Source of the DNA: Caldicellulosiruptor owensensis OL
GTDB lineage: Bacteria > Bacillota > Thermoanaerobacteria > Caldicellulosiruptorales > Caldicellulosiruptoraceae
Assembly: GCF_000166335.1 (NCBI RefSeq)
Contig: NC_014657.1
Span: 1,046,501 to 1,110,500 of the forward strand
Reading direction: 5' to 3'
Length of the DNA stretch: 64,000 bases
Positions 51,779 to 60,951 of this stretch are shown here, piece after piece. A program made the translations under genes and the position numbers. The notes beneath the pieces are model-generated. The model was not told the origin of the DNA. It saw only the letters and a list, made by a program, of their open reading frames with translations, and made no database searches. Numbering within the stretch: position 1 is the stretch's first letter; each line of letters starts with the position of its first letter.

Positions 51779-52129
51779 ATGGGCGTTCATTTTGAAAATG
51801 AATTTGGAAAGATAGAGATTACCAATGATTGTATTGCCACTATAATTGGGCTTTCATGTATGGAAAGCTATGGAGTTGTTGGTATGGCATCAAAGAGTGT
51901 AGCAGACGGGATAGTTACACTTCTTGGCAGGGAAAACTTGCAAAAAGGCATAAAGGTCTTGGCAGAAAACGATGTTGTCAATGTTGATATTCACATAATT
52001 GTGGAATACGGCACCAGAATTCCTGTTATTGCTGAAAATATAAAAGAAAGAGTATCATATGCTATTGAAAAATACACAGGTCTAAAACCAGGGATTATAA
52101 ATATCTTTGTAGATGGTATTCGTCTTTAA
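51779..52129 (+). CDS. Asp23/Gls24-family protein
   Basis: 116 aa. GKIEITNDCIATIIGLSCMESYGVVGMASKS... and VDIHIIVEYGTRIPVIAENIKERVSYAIEKYTGL are the family pattern. Bacillus YloU belongs here and, as in this window, sits beside the DAK2 gene and recG. The function is not known (alkaline shock/envelope association). AGGAG (51765-51769) sets the ATG at 51779. Confidence 0.9.
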   Translation: MGVHFENEFGKIEITNDCIATIIGLSCMESYGVVGMASKSVADGIVTLLGRENLQKGIKVLAENDVVNVDIHIIVEYGTRIPVIAENIKERVSYAIEKYTGLKPGIINIFVDGIRL

Positions 52130-52150
52130 TTAGCTGAGGAGGATTGGACT

Positions 52151-53791
52151 ATGAAATTTTTAACTGCAGAAGTGTTAAAAGATATGTTAAAAGCTGCGAA
52201 TAATTATTTGAAACTGCACGTAGAGAGGATAAACTCTTTAAATGTGTTTCCAGTACCAGACGGGGATACGGGTACCAATATGGCTGCCACTTTTGACAGT
52301 AGCATAAAAGAGATAAACGGGAAAACTTTTGAAGATGTGGACAAACTTATGAATGCAGTCGCTTTTGGCAGTTTAAAAGGTGCCCGTGGAAATTCAGGAG
52401 TTATTCTTTCTCAGCTTCTGCGAGGATTTGCCAAAGAGCTGAAAGGCAAGGATGTTATAGATATACCAACATTTGTTGCTTGTTTAAAATCTGCTTCTGC
52501 AAGTGCTTATAAAGCAGTAATGAAACCAACAGAAGGCACGATGCTCACAGTTGCACGCGGGATTGCAGAGGATGTTGAAAAAGAAGTGGCAGAAGGCATT
52601 GTGAGCGAAATAGAGGATTTGCTGGAAGTGTGCGTCTCAAGCGGGAAAAAGTGGCTTGCAAAGACACCAGAGATGCTTCCTATTTTAAAAGAAGCAAATG
52701 TAGTTGACAGTGGCGGTATGGGTCTTGTCATAATTTTTGAAGGGATGTATAAATTCTTAAAAGAAGGGATGGTATTTGAAGAGCCATCACAGCAGGAAGT
52801 TTATACAGCCCTCACTTTTAAACCTGAAGATATTAAGTTTACTTACTGTACAGAGTTTTTTATTACCGGTTTGAAAAAGAATATTGAAAAAGAATTTAAG
52901 GAATATCTTGAGACAATTGGTGATTCAATTATTGTAATCCAGGATGGTGACATTCTCAAAACTCACGTTCATACAAATTCGCCTGGCAAGGTAATAGAAA
53001 AGGCTTTGAAGTATGGTGAGCTTATAAATATAAAGATTGATAATATGAAATATCAGCACCAGGAGTTTATAAGTAAAAGAGAAAACCTTGAGACAGAAGC
53101 TCAAACACAGGCTGAAGTTATTACAAAAGAATATGGTTTTGTAGCTGTATCACAGGGAGAAGGATTCAATGAAATATTAAAAGGCTTGGGTGTTGATTTT
53201 ATAATTGAAGGCGGACAAACTATGAATCCAAGCGCTGAGGACTTTGTAAATGCTATAAAGAATGTACCAGCCAAAAATGTATTTATTTTCCCGAACAATA
53301 AAAACGTGATTATGTCTGCAGAGCTTTCTTTGCAGCTGGTAAATACAAATAAAAATGTAGTGATTATGAAGACAACCAACATTCCCGAGTGCATTGCTGC
53401 AATGATAAAGTTTGATTTGAACAAGAGTATTGAAGAAAATATAAAGCTTATGCAAGAAGCTATAAACTCAGTAAAGGTTGTAGAAATAACTAAAGCGGTG
53501 AGAAATACAAAAATAAACGGGTTTGAGATTGAAGAAGGCGATTTTATAGGGATTTCAAAAAAAGAAATTGTGGCATGCGACAAAGATATGCAAAAAGTAG
53601 CTGTGGCTTGTGTGGAAAAAATTGTTGATTCTAAAACCCAGATTTTGAGTATCTACTATGGCAAAGATGTGGCCTTAGAAGATATAGAGGTGCTTGTTAA
53701 AAACATACAAGAAAGATACCCGAAAATTGACATTGAGAGCTATGAAAGCGGGAATGAAATTTATCCATTAATTATTGTGGCTGAGATGTGA
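52151..53791 (+). CDS. fakA: Fatty acid kinase catalytic protein (DAK2 domain, FakA/YloV-like)
   Basis: 546 aa. The N-terminal DAK2 domain has SLNVFPVPDGDTGTNMAATFDSS (ATP/metal site), GSLKGARGNSGVILSQLLRGF and DSGGMGLVIIFEGM. The C-terminal half is the FakA-specific region. FakA phosphorylates fatty acids bound by FakB (DegV) proteins so that PlsX/PlsY can use them. The Asp23-like gene precedes it by 21 bases and recG follows by 7 bases, the same order as in Bacillus. Its partner FakB is not in the window. Confidence 0.93.
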   Translation: MKFLTAEVLKDMLKAANNYLKLHVERINSLNVFPVPDGDTGTNMAATFDSSIKEINGKTFEDVDKLMNAVAFGSLKGARGNSGVILSQLLRGFAKELKGKDVIDIPTFVACLKSASASAYKAVMKPTEGTMLTVARGIAEDVEKEVAEGIVSEIEDLLEVCVSSGKKWLAKTPEMLPILKEANVVDSGGMGLVIIFEGMYKFLKEGMVFEEPSQQEVYTALTFKPEDIKFTYCTEFFITGLKKNIEKEFKEYLETIGDSIIVIQDGDILKTHVHTNSPGKVIEKALKYGELINIKIDNMKYQHQEFISKRENLETEAQTQAEVITKEYGFVAVSQGEGFNEILKGLGVDFIIEGGQTMNPSAEDFVNAIKNVPAKNVFIFPNNKNVIMSAELSLQLVNTNKNVVIMKTTNIPECIAAMIKFDLNKSIEENIKLMQEAINSVKVVEITKAVRNTKINGFEIEEGDFIGISKKEIVACDKDMQKVAVACVEKIVDSKTQILSIYYGKDVALEDIEVLVKNIQERYPKIDIESYESGNEIYPLIIVAEM

Positions 53792-53798
53792 TGATAAA

Positions 53799-55838
53799 AT
53801 GAATGTTCTTGAAAAAGACATAAGATTCTTAAAAGGTGTTGGGGAAAACAGAGAAAAATTATTTAAAAAGCTGGGTATTAAAAAAGCTGAAGATTTGCTC
53901 TGGCACATACCACGAAAATATCTTGACTACAGTAAACTTAAGAAAATAAGAGAGCTTTGTGATGGTGAAGTAGAATCATTTATTGCAAAGGTAGCTGGCA
54001 AGCCAGTAGAGATAGAGACAAAGTCAATAAAGATAATAAAAATTCCTGTAGAAGATGGTACAGGCGTTGTTACGACAGTATGGTTTAATCAGGACTATAT
54101 TAAAAACGTTTTGAAGGAAGGAGAAATATTTTGCTTTTCTGGCAAGATAGAGAGAAAAGGATTTTATATAGAAGTTAAAAATCCTGAGTTTGAGAAATAT
54201 GACCAACATCTTCTTCATACAGGTAGAATTGTTCCTGTATACAATTCTACAGAAGGTCTTTCTCAAAAAGTGATTAGGAATATTATAAATAATCTATTAA
54301 ACCAAATTGATGGAGCACTTGAAGATATAATTCCGGCTTATATAAAACAAAAATATAATTTGAAAGATATTAATTTTGCAATAAAAAATATTCATTTTCC
54401 AGAAAACAAATTAAGTTTAGAACTTGCAAGAAAAAGGCTTGTATTTGAAGAATTTTATCTTCTTCAGCTTGCTCTTTTGCTCCTAAAAGAAAACATAGAA
54501 AAAAACGAAGGATTAAAAATTGAAAATGCACAAAATAGTTTAGAGGAATTTGAAAAGTTTTTACCGTTTGAGTTGACCGAGGCACAAAAAAGAGTGCTGG
54601 CAGAGATTGCACAGGATTTAGAGAGTACAAAACAGATGAACAGACTCATCCAAGGCGATGTTGGATGCGGGAAAACGGTTGTAGCTTTGGCAAGCGCATA
54701 TGCAACAATAAAAGCGGGATATCAGGTTGCACTGATGGCACCAACAGAGGTTTTAGCTTTGCAGCATTATAACGAATGTAAAAAGTACTTTGGTAATAAA
54801 TTCAATGTAAGACTTCTAATTGGGTCGACTCCAAAAAAAGAAAAGGAAATAATCTTAAAAGAGCTTGAACATGGACTTTGCAAAATGGTCATTGGAACCC
54901 ATGCGCTTATCCAAGATGAGGTAAAATTTAAAAACCTTGGCTTAGCAATCACTGATGAACAGCACAGATTTGGAGTTATCCAAAGGGTAGAACTCACAAA
55001 AAAAGGAAGTTCACCGAACATTCTTGTTATGACAGCAACTCCAATACCCAGAACTTTGAGTTTGGTTTTGTATGGAGACCTTGATATTTCTATTATTGAC
55101 CAGTTACCTCCCGGCAGAAAAAAGATTTTAACCTACGCTGTTGATGAGAGTTTTCGCCAGCGGGTGTACAATTTCATAAAGAAACAGTTAGATGAAGGAA
55201 GGCAGGTTTACTGGATATGTCCTCTGATTGAAGAGTCAGAAACTTTGAATGCAAAATCGGCAGTTGAATTTGCGAAATCCTTAAAAGAAGGATTTTTTAA
55301 AGACTACAATATTGGGTGTCTGCACGGAAAACTTTCCGCAAAAGAGAGAGACAAAATCTTAAATGATTTTAAAGATGGATACATTCATATATTAGTTTCA
55401 ACTACAGTTGTTGAGGTTGGAATAAACGTTCCAAATGCGACAGTAATGGTGATTGAGAATGCTGAAAGATTTGGACTTGCCCAGCTGCATCAGCTAAGGG
55501 GGCGAGTTGGCAGAGGCGAGCACCAGTCGTACTGTATTTTGTTTAATCAAAGCGATTCAGAGATTGCCAAAAAAAGGATGATAGCTATAACCAGAAGTCA
55601 GAACGGATTTGAAATTGCTGAAATGGATCTAAAACTTCGAGGACCTGGTGATTTGTTTGGGACAAAACAGCACGGTGTTATGAACTTTAAAGTAGCCGAT
55701 ATCATAAATGATATGGATATTTTAAAACAAGCGAGAATAGCTGCAGAAGAGACTATTAGACTCAATCTTGTTGATAACAAACTTTTAGAGAAAATCAACA
55801 AACAATTTTACAATAATATAGAAAATATTGGCCTTTAA
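53799..55838 (+). CDS. recG: ATP-dependent DNA helicase RecG
   Basis: 679 aa. The N-terminal wedge domain (GVGENREKLFKKLGI...YNSTEGLSQKVI) is followed by superfamily 2 motifs: QGDVGCGKTVVALASA (Walker A), ITDEQHRFGVIQR (DEQH box), MTATPIPRTLSL and QLRGRVGRGEHQSYC. RecG reverses stalled forks. The ATG at 53799 begins 7 bases after the fakA stop; the frame is open further upstream into fakA. Last gene of this unit; no terminator was found directly after it. Confidence 0.96.
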   Translation: MNVLEKDIRFLKGVGENREKLFKKLGIKKAEDLLWHIPRKYLDYSKLKKIRELCDGEVESFIAKVAGKPVEIETKSIKIIKIPVEDGTGVVTTVWFNQDYIKNVLKEGEIFCFSGKIERKGFYIEVKNPEFEKYDQHLLHTGRIVPVYNSTEGLSQKVIRNIINNLLNQIDGALEDIIPAYIKQKYNLKDINFAIKNIHFPENKLSLELARKRLVFEEFYLLQLALLLLKENIEKNEGLKIENAQNSLEEFEKFLPFELTEAQKRVLAEIAQDLESTKQMNRLIQGDVGCGKTVVALASAYATIKAGYQVALMAPTEVLALQHYNECKKYFGNKFNVRLLIGSTPKKEKEIILKELEHGLCKMVIGTHALIQDEVKFKNLGLAITDEQHRFGVIQRVELTKKGSSPNILVMTATPIPRTLSLVLYGDLDISIIDQLPPGRKKILTYAVDESFRQRVYNFIKKQLDEGRQVYWICPLIEESETLNAKSAVEFAKSLKEGFFKDYNIGCLHGKLSAKERDKILNDFKDGYIHILVSTTVVEVGINVPNATVMVIENAERFGLAQLHQLRGRVGRGEHQSYCILFNQSDSEIAKKRMIAITRSQNGFEIAEMDLKLRGPGDLFGTKQHGVMNFKVADIINDMDILKQARIAAEETIRLNLVDNKLLEKINKQFYNNIENIGL

Positions 55839-55858
55839 CCCTTTTCAAAAATTTCTTG

Positions 55859-55888
55859 TGATAATGTTTTTAAAAAGAGAGCATATTA
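55859..55888 (+). promoter_or_regulatory. Sigma-G-like promoter of the SASP gene
   Basis: TGATAA (55859-55864) and CATATTA (55882-55888), spacer 17. The -10 matches the forespore sigma-G type (CATnnTA); the -35 matches it only partly. It is about 50 bases before the start codon. Confidence 0.5.
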
Positions 55889-55936
55889 AATAGTGAAAAA
55901 AGAAAAGTCTCAAACAAAAAAAGGGGGTTGAAGGCC

Positions 55937-56134
55937 ATGGCAAGAAATAGAAAGCTTGTTCCGGAAGCAACTAAGGCTCTTGACCAATTAAAGGCAGAGG
56001 TAGCAAGCTCAATTGGTGTTCCGTTGAAACCAGGTTACAATGGTGATTTGACAGCAAAACAGGCAGGTTCAATTGGTGGTTATATGGTAAAGAGAATGAT
56101 TCAGGATTATGAAAATAGAGTAGCAGGTAAATAA
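55937..56134 (+). CDS. Small acid-soluble spore protein, alpha/beta type
   Basis: 65 aa, the normal size. LVPEATKALDQLKAEVASSIGVPLKPGYNGDLTAKQAGSIGGYMVKRMIQDYE is the alpha/beta SASP pattern; these proteins coat DNA in the spore and protect it from UV. The germination protease site (normally E-(I/F)-A-S-E) reads EVASS here. AAAGGGGGTTG (55919-55929) is the ribosome site. A strong terminator follows, so the gene is monocistronic. Confidence 0.95.
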   Translation: MARNRKLVPEATKALDQLKAEVASSIGVPLKPGYNGDLTAKQAGSIGGYMVKRMIQDYENRVAGK

Positions 56135-56158
56135 CCCCGCGAGGTGTTTAAAATTTAC

Positions 56159-56202
56159 CAACAACGAAGGGACTTTTTGAGTCTCTTCGTTGTTGTTTTT
56201 TT
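56159..56202 (+). terminator. Terminator after the SASP gene
   Basis: CAACAACGAAGGGACT pairs with AGTCTCTTCGTTGTTG (one wobble) within 56159-56195, followed by TTTTTTT. Confidence 0.93.
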
Positions 56203-56221
56203 AGAGTGATTTTTATATAAT
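56193..56221 (+). promoter_or_regulatory. Promoter of rsmD-coaD
   Basis: TTGTTT (56193-56198, in the terminator T-run) and TATAAT (56216-56221), spacer 17. Confidence 0.6.
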
Positions 56222-56257
56222 CAATATATAAACAAATTGTAAGAAGTTGCTTAAAAG

Positions 56258-56812
56258 ATGAGGGTTATAAGCGGCCAGCAAAAAGGTAGAAAATTAAAAA
56301 GTGCAAATATTGAAGGGTTAAGACCTACATCAGATAGAGTAAAAGAAGCTATTTTTAATATGATAGCACCTTTTTTGAATGAAAAGCTTATTGTAGCTGA
56401 TTTTTTTGCAGGGACGGGAAATGTGGGGATTGAGTTTTTATCGCGTGGTGCGAAAGAGGTTGTATTTGTTGAAAAAGATGTGAGGTGCATTAATCTAATT
56501 AAGGAAAATCTTAAAAACTTAGATTTGTTGAAAAGGGCGAGGATAATAAAAGCTGATGTAATAAGATTTCTAAAGTCTAAAAACTGTCCAGTATTTGATA
56601 TTATCTTTTTAGACCCGCCGTACAAGTCTGGTTATGCAAAAGAGTGTATTTCTAAAATAATAGAAAATAACAGAATCAATGAAAATGGTCTTATAATTGT
56701 TGAATCTAATGTAGAGTTTCGGTATGAAGATGAAAACCTCTCTATTTTGAGAGAAAGAGAGTATGGTGATACTAAAATTACAATTTTCTGTTTTGGGGGT
56801 AAGAGAAGTTGA
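56258..56812 (+). CDS. rsmD: 16S rRNA (guanine966-N2)-methyltransferase RsmD
   Basis: 184 aa. [15 protein letters not shown] at the N-terminus, [38 protein letters not shown] (SAM loop) and [10 protein letters not shown] (catalytic DPPY) are diagnostic. It precedes coaD with a four-base overlap, the same order as ylbH-coaD in Bacillus. Confidence 0.96.
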   Translation: MRVISGQQKGRKLKSANIEGLRPTSDRVKEAIFNMIAPFLNEKLIVADFFAGTGNVGIEFLSRGAKEVVFVEKDVRCINLIKENLKNLDLLKRARIIKADVIRFLKSKNCPVFDIIFLDPPYKSGYAKECISKIIENNRINENGLIIVESNVEFRYEDENLSILREREYGDTKITIFCFGGKRS

Positions 56813-57315
56813 AGATAGGAGTATATCCGGGAAGTTTTGACCCTGTTACAAATGGTCACCTTGATATAATTGAAAGGGCTTCGAAAATTTTTGATAAATT
56901 AATTGTGGCTGTTCTGGTCAATCCAAATAAAACTCCTGTGTTTGACATTGAAGAGAGGGTTGAACTTTTAAAAGAGACAACAGAGCATCTGCCGAATGTT
57001 GAGGTAAAAGCTTTTAAAGGTCTTTTAATTGATTTCATGAAACAGGAAAATGCGAAAGTTATAGTAAAGGGATTGAGGGCAGTGTCCGACTTTGAGTATG
57101 AATTTCAGATGGCACTTTTGAACAAAAAACTTGAACCTTCGATTGAAACAATCTTTATGATGACAAATAGCAAGTATTCATACCTCAGTTCAAGCATGGT
57201 CAAAGAAGTTGCAAGATTTGGCGGGTGCATAGAGGACTTAGTCCCTGAAAAGATTGCTAAAAAGGTAATGAAGAAATTAAATAAGAAATATGCAGAAACG
57301 GAGGAAAATAAGTGA
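56809..57315 (+). CDS. coaD: Pantetheine-phosphate adenylyltransferase CoaD
   Basis: 168 aa. Fourth step of coenzyme A synthesis. [20 protein letters not shown] holds the TxGH nucleotidyl-transfer motif; [20 protein letters not shown] and [23 protein letters not shown] are typical. TTG start overlaps the rsmD stop, with GGGGGTAAG (56795-56803) upstream. The next gene overlaps its stop in turn. Confidence 0.97.
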   Translation: MKIGVYPGSFDPVTNGHLDIIERASKIFDKLIVAVLVNPNKTPVFDIEERVELLKETTEHLPNVEVKAFKGLLIDFMKQENAKVIVKGLRAVSDFEYEFQMALLNKKLEPSIETIFMMTNSKYSYLSSSMVKEVARFGGCIEDLVPEKIAKKVMKKLNKKYAETEENK

Positions 57316-57773
57316 TGGGTGAGCTGAGCATATTAGAGCTTTTAGAGAGAATGGAGGAAATAATAGAAAATAGCAAATCAATACCGTTTACATCAAAGGT
57401 TATGGTGGAAAAAGATGAGCTTTTAGAGATAATAAAAGAAATAAGGCTTTTGCTGCCGCAGGAACTTTCTCAAGTAAAGTGGGCAAAGGAAGAGAGAAGA
57501 AAGATTTTGGAGAGAGCTCAAAAGGAAGCAGAAGCAATCATAAATGATGCGGAGAGCAAGGTAAAAGGTCTTGTGGATGAGACAGAGATTGTCAAATTGG
57601 CAGAGAAGAGGGCAGAGGAGATTATCCAAAAAGCAAAAGAACATGCAAAAGAATATAGACTTATGGCCCAAAGTTATACCATCGAGCTTTTAGAGCAGAC
57701 AAAGAAAACTATTGAAAATATTGTAAAAGAACTAAATGATAATATTGACCAAATAAGACAGAAAAACTCATAG
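57312..57773 (+). CDS. Coiled-coil protein of unknown function
   Basis: About 154 aa. Two thirds is a long charged coiled coil (residues about 55-145: [32 protein letters not shown]...), of the ATP synthase b / V-ATPase E look but with no membrane anchor. An N-terminal 50 residues ([45 protein letters not shown]) precede it. Similar proteins occur after coaD in Clostridia. No function is known. GTG 57312 (ribosome site GGAGG at 57300-57304) or ATG 57315 could be the start. Its end overlaps the converging ylbJ gene by six bases. Confidence 0.82.
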   Translation: MMGELSILELLERMEEIIENSKSIPFTSKVMVEKDELLEIIKEIRLLLPQELSQVKWAKEERRKILERAQKEAEAIINDAESKVKGLVDETEIVKLAEKRAEEIIQKAKEHAKEYRLMAQSYTIELLEQTKKTIENIVKELNDNIDQIRQKNS

Positions 57774-58745
57774 TGGTGAAATTATTAGAAACACACAAAT
57801 GATAGCTGCAGCTAAAGCACACTGAATCAATTTTCCAATGATATAATGGAAAGATTGCAAACCTGCTGCGCTCAAAAAGGATATGGTTTGAAAGTGTACA
57901 CTAAGTCCGCCCCAGGAAATAATAAGCTCAGATGCTATCAATTTTTGCCAGACAGGAAGAGAGTTTGTATTAATTTGCACACTACCGTTTGTTATTTCAA
58001 ACAAGCCATATAAAAGTCCTTTTATAAGAGTAGCATCTGCACCTGTAAATCTGAAAAGGCTACATATTGAATGATAAATTTTGAAATATTCGAGAACGTT
58101 ATTCAAGTTGAAAAAGAGAGTTATAAAACCGCCTATAATGAGTATGGACTCAACTGAGTCTTTGACTGATTTTGATAGAACCTTTCCAATGTCAAAATTT
58201 AAAAGTTTGTAAGGTGTGGAAGCTGACGGGATTTCACTTTGTGCAAGCCGAGAAGTACAAAAAGCTATTATCAGGCTTGCGAGTATATGAGCAAAAAATA
58301 GCATATATCCGTACTTTTTAGAACCCAACAGATTGATTCCAACCGTTCCAATGATAAAAAGAGGACCAGAGTTATTTACAAAATAAAGGAGCCTTACAGC
58401 TTCGTTTTTACTGATTAATTTTTGGCTATATAAGTTACATACCATTTTGCTACCGATTGGATATCCTGTTAGCATTCCTATTATCATTGCTAAAAACCCA
58501 TTTGACGAAAGTTTGAATATCTTTTTGGAGAGCAAAAAGAAGATATTTGAAAGACAGCTTATAAGCTTTGATTCAATGAGTACATTTATAACCAAGAAAT
58601 ATGGGAAAAGAGAAGGCAGGACTTTTTCCCACCATATGATTGCTGATTTTGTTGTTGACTGAATGATAAGCTGAGGATTTAAAAACATAGATAAAAAATA
58701 AAGTATACATAATATTATTACGGTAAAGTTAAATATCTCTCTCAA
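57768..58745 (-). CDS. ylbJ: Sporulation integral membrane protein YlbJ-like
   Basis: 325 aa, about eight hydrophobic helices. The segments SAIIWWEKVLPSLFPYFLVINVLI, GFLAMIIGMLTGYPIGSKMVCNLY and FVNNSGPLFIIGTVGINLLG belong to the YlbJ/nucleoside-recognition Gate family, needed for a mid-sporulation step in Bacillus. It sits between coaD and ylbK-like genes as in Bacillus, but on the opposite strand. Confidence 0.88.
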   Translation of the reverse strand: MREIFNFTVIILCILYFLSMFLNPQLIIQSTTKSAIIWWEKVLPSLFPYFLVINVLIESKLISCLSNIFFLLSKKIFKLSSNGFLAMIIGMLTGYPIGSKMVCNLYSQKLISKNEAVRLLYFVNNSGPLFIIGTVGINLLGSKKYGYMLFFAHILASLIIAFCTSRLAQSEIPSASTPYKLLNFDIGKVLSKSVKDSVESILIIGGFITLFFNLNNVLEYFKIYHSICSLFRFTGADATLIKGLLYGLFEITNGSVQINTNSLPVWQKLIASELIISWGGLSVHFQTISFLSAAGLQSFHYIIGKLIQCALAAAIICVFLIISPL

Positions 58746-58812
58746 GTACTCTGCTCCAATACATAGCTAAATGGTGTTCTACTTAAAATAATATTACTGT
58801 ATGGAGGGTAAA

Positions 58813-59571
58813 ATGAAAAAAGTTTCGCTTGCGCTTGGTTCTGGTGCAATGAGAGGGTTTGCACACATAGGAGTTATAGAAGTGTTGGAAAAGGAGTTTA
58901 AATTTGAAGCTTTTTCAGGTTCAAGCATTGGTGCTGTTATAGGCGCATTTTACTGTCTTGGATATGACCTTGGCCTTATATACAAGGTGGCAAAGCAAAT
59001 AAGAAATGACATACTCATAGATTTTAAAGTTAGAAAGAATGCACTCATTTCAGGTAAAAATATAGAAGAGATTTTAAAGCTTTTTTTGAGAGATAAAAGG
59101 TTCTCTGATTTGAAATATCCGTTTTATGTTGTTGCAACAGACCTTTTAAAGGGTGAGCAGGTGGTCTTCAGCGAGGGAAGTTTATATGATGCTGTAAGAA
59201 GCAGCATATCTATTCCCGGAGTTCTTCCACCATATAAAATAGGGGATACTGTGCTGGTTGATGGAGCGGTAGTAGACAAAGTGCCGGGGAAGGTCTTGAG
59301 AGAAAACGGCTGTGAATTTGTAATTGGAGTTGATGTTTCAGGCAAAGGCTTGCTAAAAGAACCCAAGAATATTTTAGAAATGATAATGACCACAATTGAT
59401 ATCATGGGTGAGGAGATATTCAGGCTAAAACAAGGATATCTTGATTATCTTATAAAGATTAACCTTGAGGATATAAATCCATATACCCTTGCTGATGTAG
59501 AAAAGGCGTATCAAAGAGGAAAGAAAAGGGCAGAAGAGGAGTTGGGAAACTTAAAGAATTTAGCTTCTTGA
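58813..59571 (+). CDS. Patatin-like phospholipase (YlbK-like)
   Basis: 252 aa. LALGSGAMRGFAHIGVIEVL (oxyanion loop), the nucleophile GSSIGAVIGAFY (GxSxG), and LVDGAVVDKVPGKVL (catalytic DGA) are intact. Probable acyl hydrolase; substrate unknown. ATG at 58813 follows GGAGGG (58803-58808); an in-frame ATG at 58801 overlaps it. Neighbours match the Bacillus ylbJ-ylbK-ylbM order. Confidence 0.92.
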   Translation: MKKVSLALGSGAMRGFAHIGVIEVLEKEFKFEAFSGSSIGAVIGAFYCLGYDLGLIYKVAKQIRNDILIDFKVRKNALISGKNIEEILKLFLRDKRFSDLKYPFYVVATDLLKGEQVVFSEGSLYDAVRSSISIPGVLPPYKIGDTVLVDGAVVDKVPGKVLRENGCEFVIGVDVSGKGLLKEPKNILEMIMTTIDIMGEEIFRLKQGYLDYLIKINLEDINPYTLADVEKAYQRGKKRAEEELGNLKNLAS

Positions 59572-60762
59572 ACTGATATAGATAGGAGATGATTTAAATT
59601 CTGTCTGCAGATATTTGTGAAAATCTTTATATTGCAGAGCATGCAGCATTGAAGACCTTATTTCAAGTTCAAGAAGCTCTTTGTATTGAGGGTTTTTTAA
59701 CCACTGCTGATTTAGTTTTGTGATATACTCAATTTTGTCTTTTATCTTATTTAAATATTCTTTTCCTTTTTGGTTGAATCCCAAAACTCTTACATAAGGT
59801 GTAATGGAAAGAAGAGTCTTTTGGTCAAAATTGTTTCTTACAACAGCGTGTATAAATATTCTCTGAAGTCTTGTAAGGGTATATCTTTTAGTTTTTACAT
59901 TCTCAAGAAGATTTTTAGCTGATGGAGAATTGAAAATGTACTTTTCAAATCTATTTTCAAGCCCTTCTTTGACATCAATTTTGTTTTTCAAAAAATCTGG
60001 TACAACGATGGCGTTGTAGATAAAGAGCTTAAAGTAATCCTCAAGAAACACAGGGCCTCTTCCGCTTTCAAATTCTTCTATCAGTATTTCATAAGAAGCA
60101 GATGGCATTTTGTTTTTGATCGCCTGCAAGTTATTTATGTTTCTTCTTATAGCAGTAGCTGAAGAGTATATGTCCTGTGTGAGGTTAGGGTCATTATAAA
60201 ATGCACCTATCCTTTTTATGGTTAGTGGTTCAATCTTTGAGCTTAACCTGTAAATCCATTTGATATATTCAATTCCAAGTATGTTGTTAGAAGAAAATTC
60301 AATATTGGTTTTACATGTTTTGATAAGGGCAAGTTCACGAGCTTTTGGGAAGGAATACCCTTCTTTCAAATAACTTTTCAAACTTGACTTGAAATCATCT
60401 TCTTCAAATGCCAAGTGTTTAGCAGCTTCTTTAAGCTTATCAATATCACCGCACTCTGAACCAAAAACAACAAAGTCAACGCCGAGCTGGTTTAAAATGG
60501 ATATTGCACCGTATGCAAATATTTCGGCACTGTTGCAGGCATATGCAAACGGCAGTTCAAAAATGACATCTACCCCGTTTAAAATAGCCATCTTTGTCCT
60601 TGCCCATTTGTTTACAATCGCAGGTTCTCCTCTTTGAATAAAGTTACCGCTCATTACGCCCACAACTATGTCTGCATTTGTTATTTCTCTTGTTTTTTGC
60701 AGATGGTACAGGTGTCCATTGTGAAAAGGGTTGTATTCTACTACTATTCCAGCAACTTTCAT
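59560..60762 (-). CDS. tmcAL: tRNA(Met) cytidine acetate ligase TmcAL (YlbM)
   Basis: 400 aa. Activates acetate with ATP and acetylates C34 of elongator tRNA-Met. The nucleotidyltransferase site VAGIVVEYNPFHNGHLYHL (HxGH) at the N-terminus, VVGVMSGNFIQRGEPAI, and VFGSECGD are characteristic. It ends in the last 12 bases of the patatin-like gene from the other strand. Order matches ylbM in Bacillus. Confidence 0.94.
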   Translation of the reverse strand: MKVAGIVVEYNPFHNGHLYHLQKTREITNADIVVGVMSGNFIQRGEPAIVNKWARTKMAILNGVDVIFELPFAYACNSAEIFAYGAISILNQLGVDFVVFGSECGDIDKLKEAAKHLAFEEDDFKSSLKSYLKEGYSFPKARELALIKTCKTNIEFSSNNILGIEYIKWIYRLSSKIEPLTIKRIGAFYNDPNLTQDIYSSATAIRRNINNLQAIKNKMPSASYEILIEEFESGRGPVFLEDYFKLFIYNAIVVPDFLKNKIDVKEGLENRFEKYIFNSPSAKNLLENVKTKRYTLTRLQRIFIHAVVRNNFDQKTLLSITPYVRVLGFNQKGKEYLNKIKDKIEYITKLNQQWLKNPQYKELLELEIRSSMLHALQYKDFHKYLQTEFKSSPIYISSRS

Positions 60763-60880
60763 TTTGTAGTCCTTCCCCAGGACAGTTTTTTTTATATGAA
60801 GTATGATATCAAAAAATAATCACGCAATACAACAATTATTGTTACAAAATAACCCCATCAATGTAAAAAATTTTGGTTGT

Positions 60881-60910
60881 TTGACAATAGAGAATTTCAT
60901 CTGATAAACT
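60881..60910 (+). promoter_or_regulatory. Promoter of the acyl-CoA dehydrogenase-etf operon
   Basis: TTGACA (60881-60886) and TAAACT (60905-60910), spacer 18. It lies inside the longer open frame, so it favours the start at 60952. Confidence 0.75.
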
Positions 60911-60951
60911 ATGAAGAAGGATACTGCAAAAGTAGGGGGCGAATTTTTAAG

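Noticed and set aside
60877-60951. Longer acyl-CoA dehydrogenase start
   Set aside because: The promoter lies inside that stretch and the shorter protein has the normal length.
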